Shown one piece after another: positions 16,610 through 24,658 of a stretch of 64,000 bases of DNA. Numbering within the stretch: the first letter of the stretch is position 1; every line of letters begins with the position of its first letter. This stretch comes from JAVBRD01 sp031548365 (GTDB lineage: Bacteria > Bacillota > Clostridia > Christensenellales > UBA1750). The notes beneath the pieces were generated by a model. That model did not search any database and had not been told where the DNA came from. It worked only from the letters and a program-made list of their open reading frames with translations. The stretch is taken from assembly GCA_031548365.1 (NCBI GenBank), contig JAVBRD010000013.1, positions 1 through 64,000 on the forward strand. The letters run 5' to 3'. The position numbers and the translations under genes are program-made.

Positions 16610-16969
16610 GTGGCTAACGAGAAAACCAAGACGTCCGTAAGAATCGGCGGGCGTGAATACCATTTGATGGGTGCGGATTCGGCGGAATACATCCACCGCG
16701 TGGCGTTGTATGTCGACCGCAAAATGGGCGAAATCGGCGCTGCGACAAACGTTGCGAATAACAATCTGGGTGTGTTGACCGCGCTGAACATCGCGGACGA
16801 ACTCATCAAGGCGCAGGACGAATGCACACGCCTTCGCAGGGAACTCGAACGCATGCGCCAGGAGCTCTCGCGCGCGCAAAAAGAGAAGATGCTCGCCGAA
16901 GCGGCGGACAGGCAGACCAAGTCGCCCGCTATGCGTATTTTACCCAATAATCAGGGCTCGGTGACATAG
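16610..16969 (+). CDS. zapA: cell division protein ZapA
   Basis: 119 residues. The N-terminal ZapA globular domain shows SVRIGGREYHLMGADSAEYI and the VDRKMGEI helix. A long coiled-coil helix follows at about 60-105 (DECTRLRRELERMRQELSRA). ZapA cross-links FtsZ filaments at the Z-ring. The GTG start at 16610 has GGAGGTG six bases upstream. It stands alone; the following 389 bases hold no recognisable gene. Confidence 0.87.
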   Translation: MANEKTKTSVRIGGREYHLMGADSAEYIHRVALYVDRKMGEIGAATNVANNNLGVLTALNIADELIKAQDECTRLRRELERMRQELSRAQKEKMLAEAADRQTKSPAMRILPNNQGSVT

Positions 16970-17358
16970 AGTATCCATCACGGACACTAAGACGCTGCGC
17001 GTTCGTCGTATGCATCTGTTTATTAGCCGCCGCGCTCACGTCAGGGCGCGAGCGGTGTTCTTAAGCATATAGCGCGTTGCGGGCATTACGCGCGAAACGT
17101 CCGGCGGTTTTGCAGCCGCGCCAGTGAGGGTATGGAACAAAGCCGTTTCAGTCGTGCTTGCGCCCGCTGATGCTTTTCGCGTATTTGTATTGCACGGCGA
17201 TCACGGCCGTTGCGAGAGAGGCCGGGGTCCTGGTCCTGAAGTCGCAATGGAAGTGCTGCCGGGTTGGCTTTTGCTCGAGGTGAAGCGCCGGTTCAATCCG
17301 CGCGGCGTTTGATCCGTGTCATTTTTTTGCGGTGTAAAAACATCCAGGAGGGGTTTTC
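16970..17358. other. intergenic stretch without a supported gene
   Basis: 389 bases between zapA and the TetR gene. A frame opening at 17124 could encode 62 residues but has no SD and reads as low-complexity, so it is not called. Near the end, CGCCG...CGGCG followed by TTTG (about 17288-17313) and an isolated seven-T run (about 17320) are too weak to call a terminator. No RNA gene was recognised. Confidence 0.4.
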
Positions 17359-18066
17359 GTGGTCAAAGGAGATCGTCGCAAGCAGGCCATCATTGAGACC
17401 GCTGAGCGACTTTTCATGGAGAGAGGTTACGAGAACGCCACAATACAGGATGTGATCGACGAACTGAAGCTTTCAAAAGGCGGGTTTTACCATCACTTCG
17501 CTTCCAAAGAACAGCTTCTTGAGGAGATTTGTGAGGCCAAATCGACGCGCAGTTACGAGGCGGCACAGACCGCAGTGCGCGAATGCCCTGGCAACGCCGT
17601 GGACAAGCTCAACGCGCTATTTGACAAAAACGGCATTTGGCAGGAAAACGACGTCGACTTCCTCCTGCTGCTCATACAGGTTGCGTACAGCGATTCAAAC
17701 CTCATGCTTCGCGAAAAATTGAAAAAGGCGAGCATCAAAAAGACGCTGCCATTGTTCAATGAGATAGTGGCGCAGGGGGTGATCGAGGGCGTGTTCTATT
17801 CGCCGTATGCCGAGACGATCGGCGAGCTTTTGCTCGTGCTCGGGCAAAACCTGACCGATGAAATCGCCATGATCCTGCGCAACGAGGAAGGGCCGCCCGA
17901 TACGGTGCGTGTGCTTGAACGCCTTGAGCTTTACCGTCACAGCATCGAAAAGCTGCTTGACGCTCCCTACGGATCGGTCGTCATCCTGCAGATGCGCCGC
18001 ATGGTTGAAATATGCGACGATATATGGAAGAAACGCCAGATCGCCGCCACTATCGACATGGACTGA
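17359..18066 (+). CDS. TetR/AcrR family transcriptional regulator
   Basis: 235 residues. N-terminal TetR helix-turn-helix: IIETAERLFMERGYENATI, then DVIDELKLSKGGFYHHFASK, the standard pattern of helices 1-4. The C-terminal ligand/dimer domain (about 65-235) has no assignable ligand. The GTG start at 17359 is preceded by AGGAGGGG. It faces the lipid kinase gene with only eight bases between stops. Palindromic operator-like sites occur at 18983-19022 beyond that gene; the regulator is a plausible binder (inference). Confidence 0.9.
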   Translation: MVKGDRRKQAIIETAERLFMERGYENATIQDVIDELKLSKGGFYHHFASKEQLLEEICEAKSTRSYEAAQTAVRECPGNAVDKLNALFDKNGIWQENDVDFLLLLIQVAYSDSNLMLREKLKKASIKKTLPLFNEIVAQGVIEGVFYSPYAETIGELLLVLGQNLTDEIAMILRNEEGPPDTVRVLERLELYRHSIEKLLDAPYGSVVILQMRRMVEICDDIWKKRQIAATIDMD

Positions 18067-18074
18067 GGCGTTGG

Positions 18075-18941
18075 TTACAGCACGCTGATGGCCCCGGGGA
18101 CGAGCCTGAAACGGAGCTCTGAGAACTCGGATAGGGTGCCGTCGAGGTGGAACAGCAACTTGTTGCCGCGAATTGTCAGTTCGCGGCATTTGTATACGTC
18201 GATGATCGGGAGGTTGAGATGGGTGCCCGCGACAAAACGTGGGAGAAGGATGGGAATCTTGTATTTGGGGATTTGCCGGCAGATGATCAACTCCATCACA
18301 CCGTCGTCGGGTTTCCCCTCGGGATTAACCTTCATGCCGCCGCCATAACACTTCCCGTTTCCAACGCACGCGAGCAGGTAATTTTGCTTGAGCACTTGGC
18401 TGTCGATTTCGAGCTCAACCTCGCGATAGGAAAAACTCGCGAGTGCCGCAAAGACACCCGCGAGGTACGCAGCAGCGCCTAAGAAACGAAAGGCCTGCGC
18501 TTTGTGGACGACTTCGGTATCAAAGCCTGTTCCCCCGGCGTTGAAGAGCCAGTCGCTTTCGTTGACTCGAATGGCATCCATTTTGCGGGTGAACGTGCGG
18601 CTCAGCACGTAATCGAGCGCTGCTAAATGTCCTGAAGGAATGCCGAGCGCGCGCGCATAATCATTGCCCGTTCCACCGGGGATGACTGCGAGCGTGCGTC
18701 CGCTTTGTACAACTGCGCGGCTGACCTCCTGAACGGTCCCATCTCCGCCAACGCTCAGGACGAGCGCGTTGTCCGGTGACGCGTGCGCGAGCGCTGTGGC
18801 CTCGCCAACTTTTCGCGTGGTGTGGAAGATGTGCGGAACACCCAGGGAGTCAAGCCGCTCATGCAGCTCGTTGCCGATCTTGAGCCCGCGTCCGCGCCCC
18901 GCAACGGGGTTGACGATCATAACCAGCGGAAGATTCAGCAT
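18075..18941 (-). CDS. diacylglycerol kinase family lipid kinase (YegS/BmrU type)
   Basis: 288 residues. N-terminal MIVNPVAGRGRG, the nucleotide-binding SVGGDGTVQEVSRAV near residue 65 and VIPGGTGNDYARALG near residue 90 are the DAGK catalytic-domain signatures. The C-terminal beta-sandwich runs from about residue 130 (FNAGGTGFDTEVV) to the end. Members phosphorylate diacylglycerol or similar lipids using ATP at the membrane. ATG 18941 is preferred over the preceding TTG because GAGGA lies upstream. Convergent with the TetR gene. Confidence 0.9.
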   Translation of the reverse strand: MLNLPLVMIVNPVAGRGRGLKIGNELHERLDSLGVPHIFHTTRKVGEATALAHASPDNALVLSVGGDGTVQEVSRAVVQSGRTLAVIPGGTGNDYARALGIPSGHLAALDYVLSRTFTRKMDAIRVNESDWLFNAGGTGFDTEVVHKAQAFRFLGAAAYLAGVFAALASFSYREVELEIDSQVLKQNYLLACVGNGKCYGGGMKVNPEGKPDDGVMELIICRQIPKYKIPILLPRFVAGTHLNLPIIDVYKCRELTIRGNKLLFHLDGTLSEFSELRFRLVPGAISVL

Positions 18942-18979
18942 CAAATTCCTCGTTTGTGGAAAAATAATTCAAAACCCTC

Positions 18980-19022
18980 TTGTCAACCGACAGTTGATGT
19001 GATATTATTCAACCATCGGTTG
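18980..19022 (+). promoter_or_regulatory. sigma-A promoter flanked by two operator-like palindromes
   Basis: TTGTCA (18980-18985), a 17-base spacer, TATTAT (19003-19008). A palindrome with arms TCAAC/GTTGA (18983-18997) overlaps the -35 and spacer, and a second, CAACC-ATC-GGTTG (19010-19022), sits at the expected transcription start. The half-sites are alike (CAACCG, CAACTG, CAACCA, CAACCG) and the repeats are 26 bases apart. A repressor bound here would block RNA polymerase. It drives the 59-residue gene and the large repeat protein. Confidence 0.7.
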
Positions 19023-19094
19023 CGATGACGCTGCTGGGCGCGTTCCGGCGACAACACCACGGCGTCCGCTGCGATTTTAGGAGGATGATATAAC

Positions 19095-19274
19095 ATGATA
19101 TCACAGTCTGTTCGAACCTACAACGAAAGTATCAGCGAATCCGGTGAGAATAAGGCATTTGAAACAATTGCGGTTGCTGAAGGTAAACGGAAGGCGAAAG
19201 TTATGAAACACTCGGATATGCCGCTCATGTTCGCATTAATGAAGATTCACCTGCTCAACCAGAACGAAGGATAA
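19095..19274 (+). CDS. small protein of unknown function (59 residues)
   Basis: 59 codons from ATG 19095 to TAA, with TAGGAGGATG placed well upstream. It begins MISQSVRTYNES and ends KIHLLNQNEG. It is charged, mostly helical in appearance, with no signal or membrane segment and no known domain. The middle has a basic GKRKAKVMK stretch. It lies between the regulated promoter and the large HTH repeat protein, which begins 13 bases after its stop, so the two are almost certainly co-expressed. It may be a partner or regulator of the large protein; this is inference. Confidence 0.65.
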   Translation: MISQSVRTYNESISESGENKAFETIAVAEGKRKAKVMKHSDMPLMFALMKIHLLNQNEG

Positions 19275-19286
19275 GGAGGCATCCCC

Positions 19287-22200
19287 ATGTCAGAACCTCT
19301 TCAACCCCGCATTGTTGGAGCAACACTCTCCGCACTGAGGCGCAGCAGAGGACTTACGCAGTCCGAGCTGGCCATGGCCATGAACGTCACCTCGCAGGCC
19401 GTTTCCAAGTGGGAAAACGGGCTTGCGCTCCCCGATGTAGACATTCTGCTCAAGCTGTCCAGATTTTACGGAGTGAGCATTGAGTCCATTCTCTCAGGGG
19501 AAGCCGCGCCGACTGATGCGCCCGATGAGCCGGAAGGCCCGCAGAACCCCGCGCCCGATTTCACGTTTGATATCCCCGTCGAGGGCATCAAGAACGCCGC
19601 GCGCGAACTTGAAAAACAAACGAAGTCGATGTTTCGGGACATCAAGGACACCGTCAACGATCCCGACATTCGCGAAAATGCCAAGGCGCAGATGCAGACG
19701 GCTTTCGAGCAATTCACAGGTGTGCTCAAAAATCTGACGGACTCCATCAAGGTTCATATCCCTTCGATGTCCTCAGCGCCTCCGCCCCCCCCTGCGCCGC
19801 CTGCGCCACCCGCTCCGCCGACCCCACCTGCTCCACCCGCACCGCCCAAAGTCGCTGGGTTCCCGGAGATGGGTTTTCCGGCAGCACCCGCGCCTGCGGT
19901 TGAGCCGGAGTACCAGCCGCCCGCCGACATTGCCGAAAAACTCAACGACCTTTACCGGCAGTGCAAACGCGGCATACTCGGGCACGCCGCGCTCTTTGGT
20001 GAACTCAGGCCGATTGTGTTTTCGATGAACCACGACATGATCGCGCGCTTCGGAGGCTATCTTTCGGAAGACGAGCTGACCGAGCTTGCCTACTCCGCGA
20101 TCCCCTCGACCGCGATATCATCGCTATATAAGATTGCACCGCTCATCAAGCGCGATGCGCTCTCGCAGTTGCTTTCTTCGGTCTCCCGCCCATACGCCAT
20201 TGGAGAACTCGCAAAAATCGCGCCCTTCCTCAGCCGCGAAGCGCTGCACGAAGCCGCCCAGCGCGCCGCGTCAACGGACATGGACGGCCTGGTTCGCGTG
20301 GCACCTTTTATGAACAGGCAAACGCTCGTTGATCTCGTCAACAGCTGTGAGATTGACAAGACAAGTTTTCGCGATCTCAAGAAAATTGCGCCTTTCATGC
20401 CAAAGGAAGCGCTCGCCGCTTTGATTGAAAAGTGCGATGACACGCTGGAACTCGAGCAGATCAGCAAACTCGCGCCTTTCCTCTCGCGCGAAGCTTTGGC
20501 TTCGCTTGCCGCAAAATGCGCGAACAGCTGCGATTTCCATGGGCTGGCCAAAATCGCGCCTTTCATGCCAAAGGAGGCGCTCGATGAGATCGCGCGCGGC
20601 ATCAAGGAGCCAGCGCAGCTCTCCCAGTTAAGAAGCATCGCGCCATTTATTTCGGGAAAGACGCTGGCGGAAATCGCGCGTAACTCCCTTGCAAACGGCG
20701 GGACAATCGGGTCGCTGCAGGGCATCGCGCCCTTCATCAGCCAAGAGGAACTCAGCGATATTGTGGTCAACATGGCCCCGCCGGACTCGCTTGATGAGCT
20801 TCGCCATATCGCTCCGTTTGTTCCTGGCCACGCGCTCGCGGCCGTTGCGGAGAAGTGCGCGACAAAGGGTTCGCTCGCCTCGCTTCGCCACATCGCACCC
20901 TTTATACCACGGCACGCGATTGACCGGATAGTGGCAAATATTGACGCGCCCGAGTCGCTTTCCGAGCTCAAACCGCTCGCGCCCTTTATGTCGTCCGATG
21001 CGATGTCCAAGCTGATGAGCAAGTGCTCCGACAAGTGCGATTTTGACACGTTGGTGCAGCTCGCGCCCTTTTCACCAACAAACGATATCGACCGCATTGT
21101 CATGGAGCTGGATACGCCGCAGTCGCTGAATCAGATCAAGCGTTTGGCGCCGTTCGCATCCCGGGCCGCAATCGACGCGCTCGCGATGAAAGCGGGGGAA
21201 AAAGCTGATTTTTCGCAGCTTAAGCAGCTTGCGCCCTTTATGTCCAAAGAAGCGCTCGATAAACTCGCCACGGACATGGACGCGCCGCGGTCTCTTGATC
21301 AGCTGAAGCATATCGCTCCCTTCCTCTCAAAAGAGAAGCTGGGGTCGTTGGCGGAGAAGTGTGCAGACAAAGGCGAATACCGTACTTTGATGAGCCTTGC
21401 ACCGTTTTTGCCCAAGCAAGTGACTTCACGGCTCGCGGGCATATGCGTCAACCGCGATGGCTTGGCAGGGCTGTGGCGCATTGCGCCCTTTGTCGAAAAG
21501 GAAGCACTCAGCCGCCTCGTCATTGAGGCTCCGCGTCCCGAACTCGCGGGCGACTTGCTCCGCGTTGCGCCATTCATCACCAAGGCCGCTCTACACCAGG
21601 CGCTGAGCGAATCCAGCTTTGACATTACAAAAAAAGAACTCGAGGCGTTTGTGCATTTCCTTGGCGCTGCTGGGACGCTTGCCATTGCGCTTCGCTGCCC
21701 GGATGCGCCCAGAGATGATGAAAAGCGCGCTGAGTGGCTTGAGAAAATGGCCCGTAAACTGTGCAAACAGCATCGCTTCTCGTTGCGTAATGACGAAGAC
21801 GACGATGACGACGAAGATGACGAAGATGACGAAGATAACGATGATGACGAAGATGACGATGATGACGAAGATGACGATGACGACGAAGATGACGATGACG
21901 ACGATGAGGACGATGAGGACGAAGACGATGAAAATGTCATTGCCGACGGAATTACCACGCTGGATGAGCTGATAGAAAGAGCGCATGAGCTGGACAGCGA
22001 CGCCATCGCGGGTGTTTGGCACCGGCTTGGTTTGCGCAGCGCGGAGAGGCTGATCGAGCTGGCGCCGCATTTGGACAGCGACGATTTAGCCGATATGTGG
22101 AAGGCGCAGAGCGGCAAGGCTGAGCTGCTGACTGAGCTTGCGCCCTTTATGGACAGCGATGTCATCGCAGAGGCGTGGAAACGCGCGGAGTCGCGCGAGG

Positions 22201-22940
22201 CGCACATCCTCAAAGAGTTGGCGGCGCACATGGACTCCGAAGACCTGCAAAACGCGTGGAAAAACGCGGTGAATCGCTCTGCTGAGACGCTGATCGAGAT
22301 CGCGCCTCACCTCGACTCGGAAGCGATTGACCACGCGTGGAAACACTCGGACAATCGCATGGCGAAGTACCTCGTGCAGCTCGCGCCTTTCATGGACTCA
22401 GATCATCTGCTTCACGCGTGGAAACACGCTGAGCAGCGCGATGCGCATGCCCTGCGCGCCCTTTCGGAACACATGGATGCGGACGATGTCCGTAAGGCGG
22501 AAAAACATATCGACATCGCGTCTTCGCCGAGTTTGAACCCACTGGATGAGTGGAAGGCGGGAGAAGAACGCAGCGCGGAACAGCTCGCAAAAATCGCTGC
22601 CGGATGTGACGCGCGTGAGTTATACGACGCGTTCCGCTCCAGCAACAACCGCGATGCAGCGCTTCTCCCGGCGTTGTCCGTGAACTGGACCAACGATATG
22701 GTCGCCTCGGCGCTGAGGGCGTGCGATCCATGGAGCGGGGAGAAACTCGTTGATATAGCCGGACGTCTGTCCAGCGCGCAGCTGCTTGACGCGTGGCTTG
22801 TCGCGCGGGAGCGCCGAGCGGAAACGCTCCACAGAATCGCCGTGCATTTTGCGCCGGATGATCTCGTCAAAGCCATTCAGGCATGCACGAACTTAACGCC
22901 TGACATGATGCTCTCATTCCGGCAGTTCTTGAGCAAATAA
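19287..22940 (+). CDS. giant HTH (XRE) protein with two tandem-repeat arrays and an acidic linker
   Basis: 1217 residues. Residues 10-65 form an XRE helix-turn-helix (LRRSRGLTQSELAMAMNVTS, then QAVSKWENGLALPDVDIL). A charged helical region and a proline/alanine-rich linker (about 163-200) follow. At about 282-790 there are 18 repeats of roughly 28 residues around IAPF-(L/M)-(S/P)-(K/R)-E-A-L. An almost pure Asp/Glu stretch spans about 838-882. A second array of about 11 repeats of 26-31 residues, ELAPHLDSDDLADMWK-like, reaches about residue 1200. Both arrays look like paired helices, as in HEAT-type solenoids. I do not recognise a function; a DNA-binding scaffold is the simplest reading. GGAGGC precedes ATG 19287. 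Confidence 0.8.
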   Translation: MSEPLQPRIVGATLSALRRSRGLTQSELAMAMNVTSQAVSKWENGLALPDVDILLKLSRFYGVSIESILSGEAAPTDAPDEPEGPQNPAPDFTFDIPVEGIKNAARELEKQTKSMFRDIKDTVNDPDIRENAKAQMQTAFEQFTGVLKNLTDSIKVHIPSMSSAPPPPPAPPAPPAPPTPPAPPAPPKVAGFPEMGFPAAPAPAVEPEYQPPADIAEKLNDLYRQCKRGILGHAALFGELRPIVFSMNHDMIARFGGYLSEDELTELAYSAIPSTAISSLYKIAPLIKRDALSQLLSSVSRPYAIGELAKIAPFLSREALHEAAQRAASTDMDGLVRVAPFMNRQTLVDLVNSCEIDKTSFRDLKKIAPFMPKEALAALIEKCDDTLELEQISKLAPFLSREALASLAAKCANSCDFHGLAKIAPFMPKEALDEIARGIKEPAQLSQLRSIAPFISGKTLAEIARNSLANGGTIGSLQGIAPFISQEELSDIVVNMAPPDSLDELRHIAPFVPGHALAAVAEKCATKGSLASLRHIAPFIPRHAIDRIVANIDAPESLSELKPLAPFMSSDAMSKLMSKCSDKCDFDTLVQLAPFSPTNDIDRIVMELDTPQSLNQIKRLAPFASRAAIDALAMKAGEKADFSQLKQLAPFMSKEALDKLATDMDAPRSLDQLKHIAPFLSKEKLGSLAEKCADKGEYRTLMSLAPFLPKQVTSRLAGICVNRDGLAGLWRIAPFVEKEALSRLVIEAPRPELAGDLLRVAPFITKAALHQALSESSFDITKKELEAFVHFLGAAGTLAIALRCPDAPRDDEKRAEWLEKMARKLCKQHRFSLRNDEDDDDDEDDEDDEDNDDDEDDDDDEDDDDDEDDDDDDEDDEDEDDENVIADGITTLDELIERAHELDSDAIAGVWHRLGLRSAERLIELAPHLDSDDLADMWKAQSGKAELLTELAPFMDSDVIAEAWKRAESREAHILKELAAHMDSEDLQNAWKNAVNRSAETLIEIAPHLDSEAIDHAWKHSDNRMAKYLVQLAPFMDSDHLLHAWKHAEQRDAHALRALSEHMDADDVRKAEKHIDIASSPSLNPLDEWKAGEERSAEQLAKIAAGCDARELYDAFRSSNNRDAALLPALSVNWTNDMVASALRACDPWSGEKLVDIAGRLSSAQLLDAWLVARERRAETLHRIAVHFAPDDLVKAIQACTNLTPDMMLSFRQFLSK
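20130..21640 (+). repeat. 18 degenerate coding repeats (about 28 codons each)
   Basis: In-frame tandem repeats within the giant HTH protein, each centred on a hydrophobic-APF core followed by a helix such as SKEALDKLA. First unit KIAPLIKRDAL near 20130, last RVAPFITKAAL near 21561. DNA copies have diverged (IAPF is coded in several ways), so the array is old and held by protein selection rather than recent duplication. Confidence 0.8.
21796..21932 (+). repeat. GAY/GAR low-complexity acidic tract
   Basis: About 45 consecutive codons are almost all GAC, GAT, GAA or GAG, giving an Asp/Glu tract within the giant HTH protein. On the opposite strand it reads as a serine-rich frame, which is an artefact. 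Such tracts are prone to slippage. Confidence 0.85.
21975..22890 (+). repeat. second coding repeat array (about 11 units of 26-31 codons)
   Basis: In-frame repeats with the core LAPHLDSDDLADMWK. Six or seven N-terminal units are well conserved (HLDS/FMDS, then xxAWK); the last four (KIAAGCDARELYDAFR to RIAVHFAPDDLVKAIQ) are degenerate. The unit differs from the first array by the DS-D/E motif and the tryptophan. Confidence 0.75.
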
Positions 22941-23080
22941 ACGCATGTGAACCTCGCTGCCACTTGAGGTCTATCGTCTGTGCGAATTGAGTGCATATGC
23001 CGCGTTCTGGAGCAAGGATTCTGAGATTTTGAACGGACCTTGGAGCATGGCACAAAATACTTCGTAACTGTATTTTTAAA

Positions 23081-23121
23081 CAACATGGAGCGGCCGATCG
23101 TAGTCGGGCCGCTCCATGTTG
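23081..23121. terminator. 15-bp perfect inverted repeat, possible terminator
   Basis: CAACATGGAGCGGCC (23081-23095) pairs exactly with 23107-23121 around an 11-base loop. No T-run follows on the plus strand; the minus strand continues TTTAAAAATAC. It could end the giant gene's transcript, 140 bases past its stop, or be a protein-binding site. Confidence 0.4.
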
Positions 23122-23414
23122 CAGGCATCATGGTGAAAGAATTGGATAAAAAGGTCTACAGAGCAGCGAGATTCTGCGTATATACGAGTATGTGGCATCT
23201 GAGAATGACTGTGACGGCTATGTGAGCGGGCAAGATGAAGAGGCGCAAAATGGCGATAACCCTGTATCCGATGATTCTCTAAAGTGTTTTCGGCTGGACC
23301 ATCAGGTATCGCTCAACGCGGCAATCGGAAGCGTGCGTTTTACCGCAGGAGCTACGGGTGCATGCCGATATCCGTGGAAGGAGCGCAAGTCGTCATTCGG
23401 CGTTATCAACATGC

Positions 23415-23447
23415 AAAGGCCCGACAGGCGAACTGTTGGGCCTTTTT
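23415..23447. terminator. bidirectional terminator after fba
   Basis: AAAGGCCC (23415-23422) pairs with GGGCCTTT (23438-23445), extended by ACAG/CTGT inside. A T-run follows on the plus strand and A-run/T-run symmetry makes it work for the minus-strand aldolase, whose stop is 18 bases away. Confidence 0.75.
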
Positions 23448-23464
23448 GAGTACGCGATCGCCGT

Positions 23465-24394
23465 TTATGCTTTGCCGTTGCAGCCGAGCACGCTGACAAG
23501 TTTGTGCCGCACGACTTCGCGGATGCCGGCGCGCGCGTCGGTCAGGTACTCGCGCGGGTCGAAGTGTTGGGGGAACTCCGCAAAGTGCTTGCGGATCATG
23601 CCTGTGACTGCGAGCCGCAGGTCGGAATCGATGTTAATTTTGCACACGGCCATGGAAGCCGCTTTGCGGAGCATGGACTCGGGAATGCCCTGTGCGCCGT
23701 CCATTTTTCCGCCAAAATTGTTGATCATATCGACGTACTCGGGCATGACGCTGGACGCGCCGTGGAGCACGATGGGGTATCCCGGAAGCTTCTGTGCGAC
23801 CTTTTCCAGGATGTCAAAGCGCAGGTTTGGCTCGCCTTTGAACTTGAACGCGCCATGGCTAGTGCCGATGGCGATGGCCAGCGAGTCGACGCCGGTCTTT
23901 GTGACGAACTCAAAGACCTGATCGGGATCGGTAAACGCCGCGTCGCCTGCGGAGACGACGATCGCGTCCTCGGTACCCGCGAGACGTCCGAGTTCGCCTT
24001 CGACGGTGACACCCTTGTCGTGCGCGTAATCAACGACTTTTTTCGTGATCGCGATGTTTTCCTCGAAGGAGTGGTGTGAGCCGTCGATCATGACCGACGT
24101 GAACCCGCCGTCAATACAGCTTTTGCAGGTCTCAAAGTCCGCGCCGTGGTCGAGGTGCACCGCGATGGGCAGACCGGTGTCGGCAATGGCGGCTTCGATG
24201 AGCTTCATCAGGTAGATGTGCTTGGCGTACTTGCGCGCGCCGGCGGAAACCTGGAGAATGAGCGGGGCGTTCTCGGCCATCGCGGCCTCGGTAATACCCT
24301 GGATGGTCTCCATGTTGTTGACGTTAAACGCGCCGATGGCGTAGCCGCCGTCGTACGCCTTTCTGAGCATGTCGCGCGTGTTGACCAATGGCAT
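23465..24394 (-). CDS. fba: fructose-bisphosphate aldolase, class II
   Basis: 309 residues, usual for short class IIA enzymes. Metal and substrate motifs are visible: AFNVNNMETIQGI near residue 22, LHLDHGADFETCK with the zinc histidine near 83, SVMIDGSHHSFEENI near 107, EGELGRLAGTED near 135, GTSHGAFKF near 180 and VLHGASSV near 210. It splits fructose 1,6-bisphosphate in glycolysis. ATG 24394 is preceded by GGAAGGACG and a sigma-A-like promoter; upstream in-frame codons lie before that promoter. Monocistronic. Confidence 0.95.
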   Translation of the reverse strand: MPLVNTRDMLRKAYDGGYAIGAFNVNNMETIQGITEAAMAENAPLILQVSAGARKYAKHIYLMKLIEAAIADTGLPIAVHLDHGADFETCKSCIDGGFTSVMIDGSHHSFEENIAITKKVVDYAHDKGVTVEGELGRLAGTEDAIVVSAGDAAFTDPDQVFEFVTKTGVDSLAIAIGTSHGAFKFKGEPNLRFDILEKVAQKLPGYPIVLHGASSVMPEYVDMINNFGGKMDGAQGIPESMLRKAASMAVCKINIDSDLRLAVTGMIRKHFAEFPQHFDPREYLTDARAGIREVVRHKLVSVLGCNGKA

Positions 24395-24426
24395 ATGTAT
24401 CGTCCTTCCATATTTCGTGTCACGAT

Positions 24427-24455
24427 ATTCTACCACACATGCCGGTAATTGAAAA
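24427..24455 (-). promoter_or_regulatory. promoter of fba
   Basis: Minus-strand TTTTCA, a 17-base spacer, TAGAAT; the -10 lies 33 bases before the fba ATG. The -35 is a weak match. Divergent from the strong promoter at 24464. Confidence 0.5.
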
Positions 24456-24463
24456 GATTGAGC

Positions 24464-24492
24464 TTGACAGCAGGCCAGCCCGCGCATACAAT
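24464..24492 (+). promoter_or_regulatory. strong sigma-A promoter of the TetM-like gene
   Basis: TTGACA (24464-24469), a 17-base spacer, TACAAT (24487-24492). Transcription would start near 24499, giving a leader of about 190 bases before the TetM-like ATG, with a leader peptide and an intrinsic terminator inside it. Confidence 0.85.
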
Positions 24493-24534
24493 ATTCGTAT
24501 GCGGATGTCAGTCCGCGAGAGGGAGGATACCGTG

Positions 24535-24564
24535 ATGTCCGAAAAGAGGATGAGCGTTCATTAG
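24535..24564 (+). CDS. nine-residue leader peptide
   Basis: ATG-to-TAG frame coding MSEKRMSVH, with SD GGGAGGA (24521-24527) seven bases upstream. The stop codon directly abuts the 5' arm of the hairpin at 24565-24595. Position, length and SD match leader peptides that control resistance genes by attenuation, such as that of tet(M). Coding is inferred from arrangement only. Confidence 0.6.
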   Translation: MSEKRMSVH

Positions 24565-24658
24565 CCTCCCGATGCGCTTTGCCGCGTCCGGGAGGACTTT
24601 GCGGCAACGGCGCGGCTTGATTGTATATCGGCGCGCGGATAATCCGCGCGCTTTTTTT
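24565..24658 (+). promoter_or_regulatory. transcription attenuator in front of the TetM-like gene
   Basis: Hairpin 1 pairs CCTCCCG (24565-24571) with CGGGAGG (24589-24595). The same CCTCCC can instead pair with the leader SD GGGAGG (24521-24526). GCGCGG (24610-24615) can pair with CCGCGC of the terminator's 3' arm. A ribosome on the leader peptide would change which pairings form. Confidence 0.6.
24631..24658 (+). terminator. intrinsic terminator inside the leader
   Basis: GCGCGCGGA (24631-24639), loop TAA, TCCGCGCGC (24643-24651), then seven T's (24652-24658). It lies between a strong promoter and the start of the TetM-like gene, so it must be conditionally bypassed. Confidence 0.9.

Larger units (their letters stand above)
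22941..23464. other. intergenic stretch with a hairpin, no confident gene
   Basis: About 470 bases lie between the giant gene and the aldolase terminator. They contain a perfect 15-bp inverted repeat at 23081-23121 (below). A frame at 23192-23449 and another at 23040-23225 have no convincing SD and no recognisable domain. Their composition is lower in GC than the neighbours, which hints at non-coding RNA or gene remnant. Confidence 0.4.

Noticed and set aside
17124..17312. Possible 62-codon gene
   Set aside because: GTG start without SD and low-complexity translation.
21299..22231. Minus-strand serine-rich 310-codon frame
   Set aside because: Artefact of the GAY/GAR acidic tract read in reverse; no SD and no homologue pattern.
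20130..22890. Possible CRISPR or recently duplicated DNA repeat
   Set aside because: Repeats are in-frame protein repeats with strongly diverged DNA, without identical direct repeats or spacers.
23192..23449. Possible 85-codon gene
   Set aside because: No SD, odd composition, overlaps a terminator at its end and no domain recognised.
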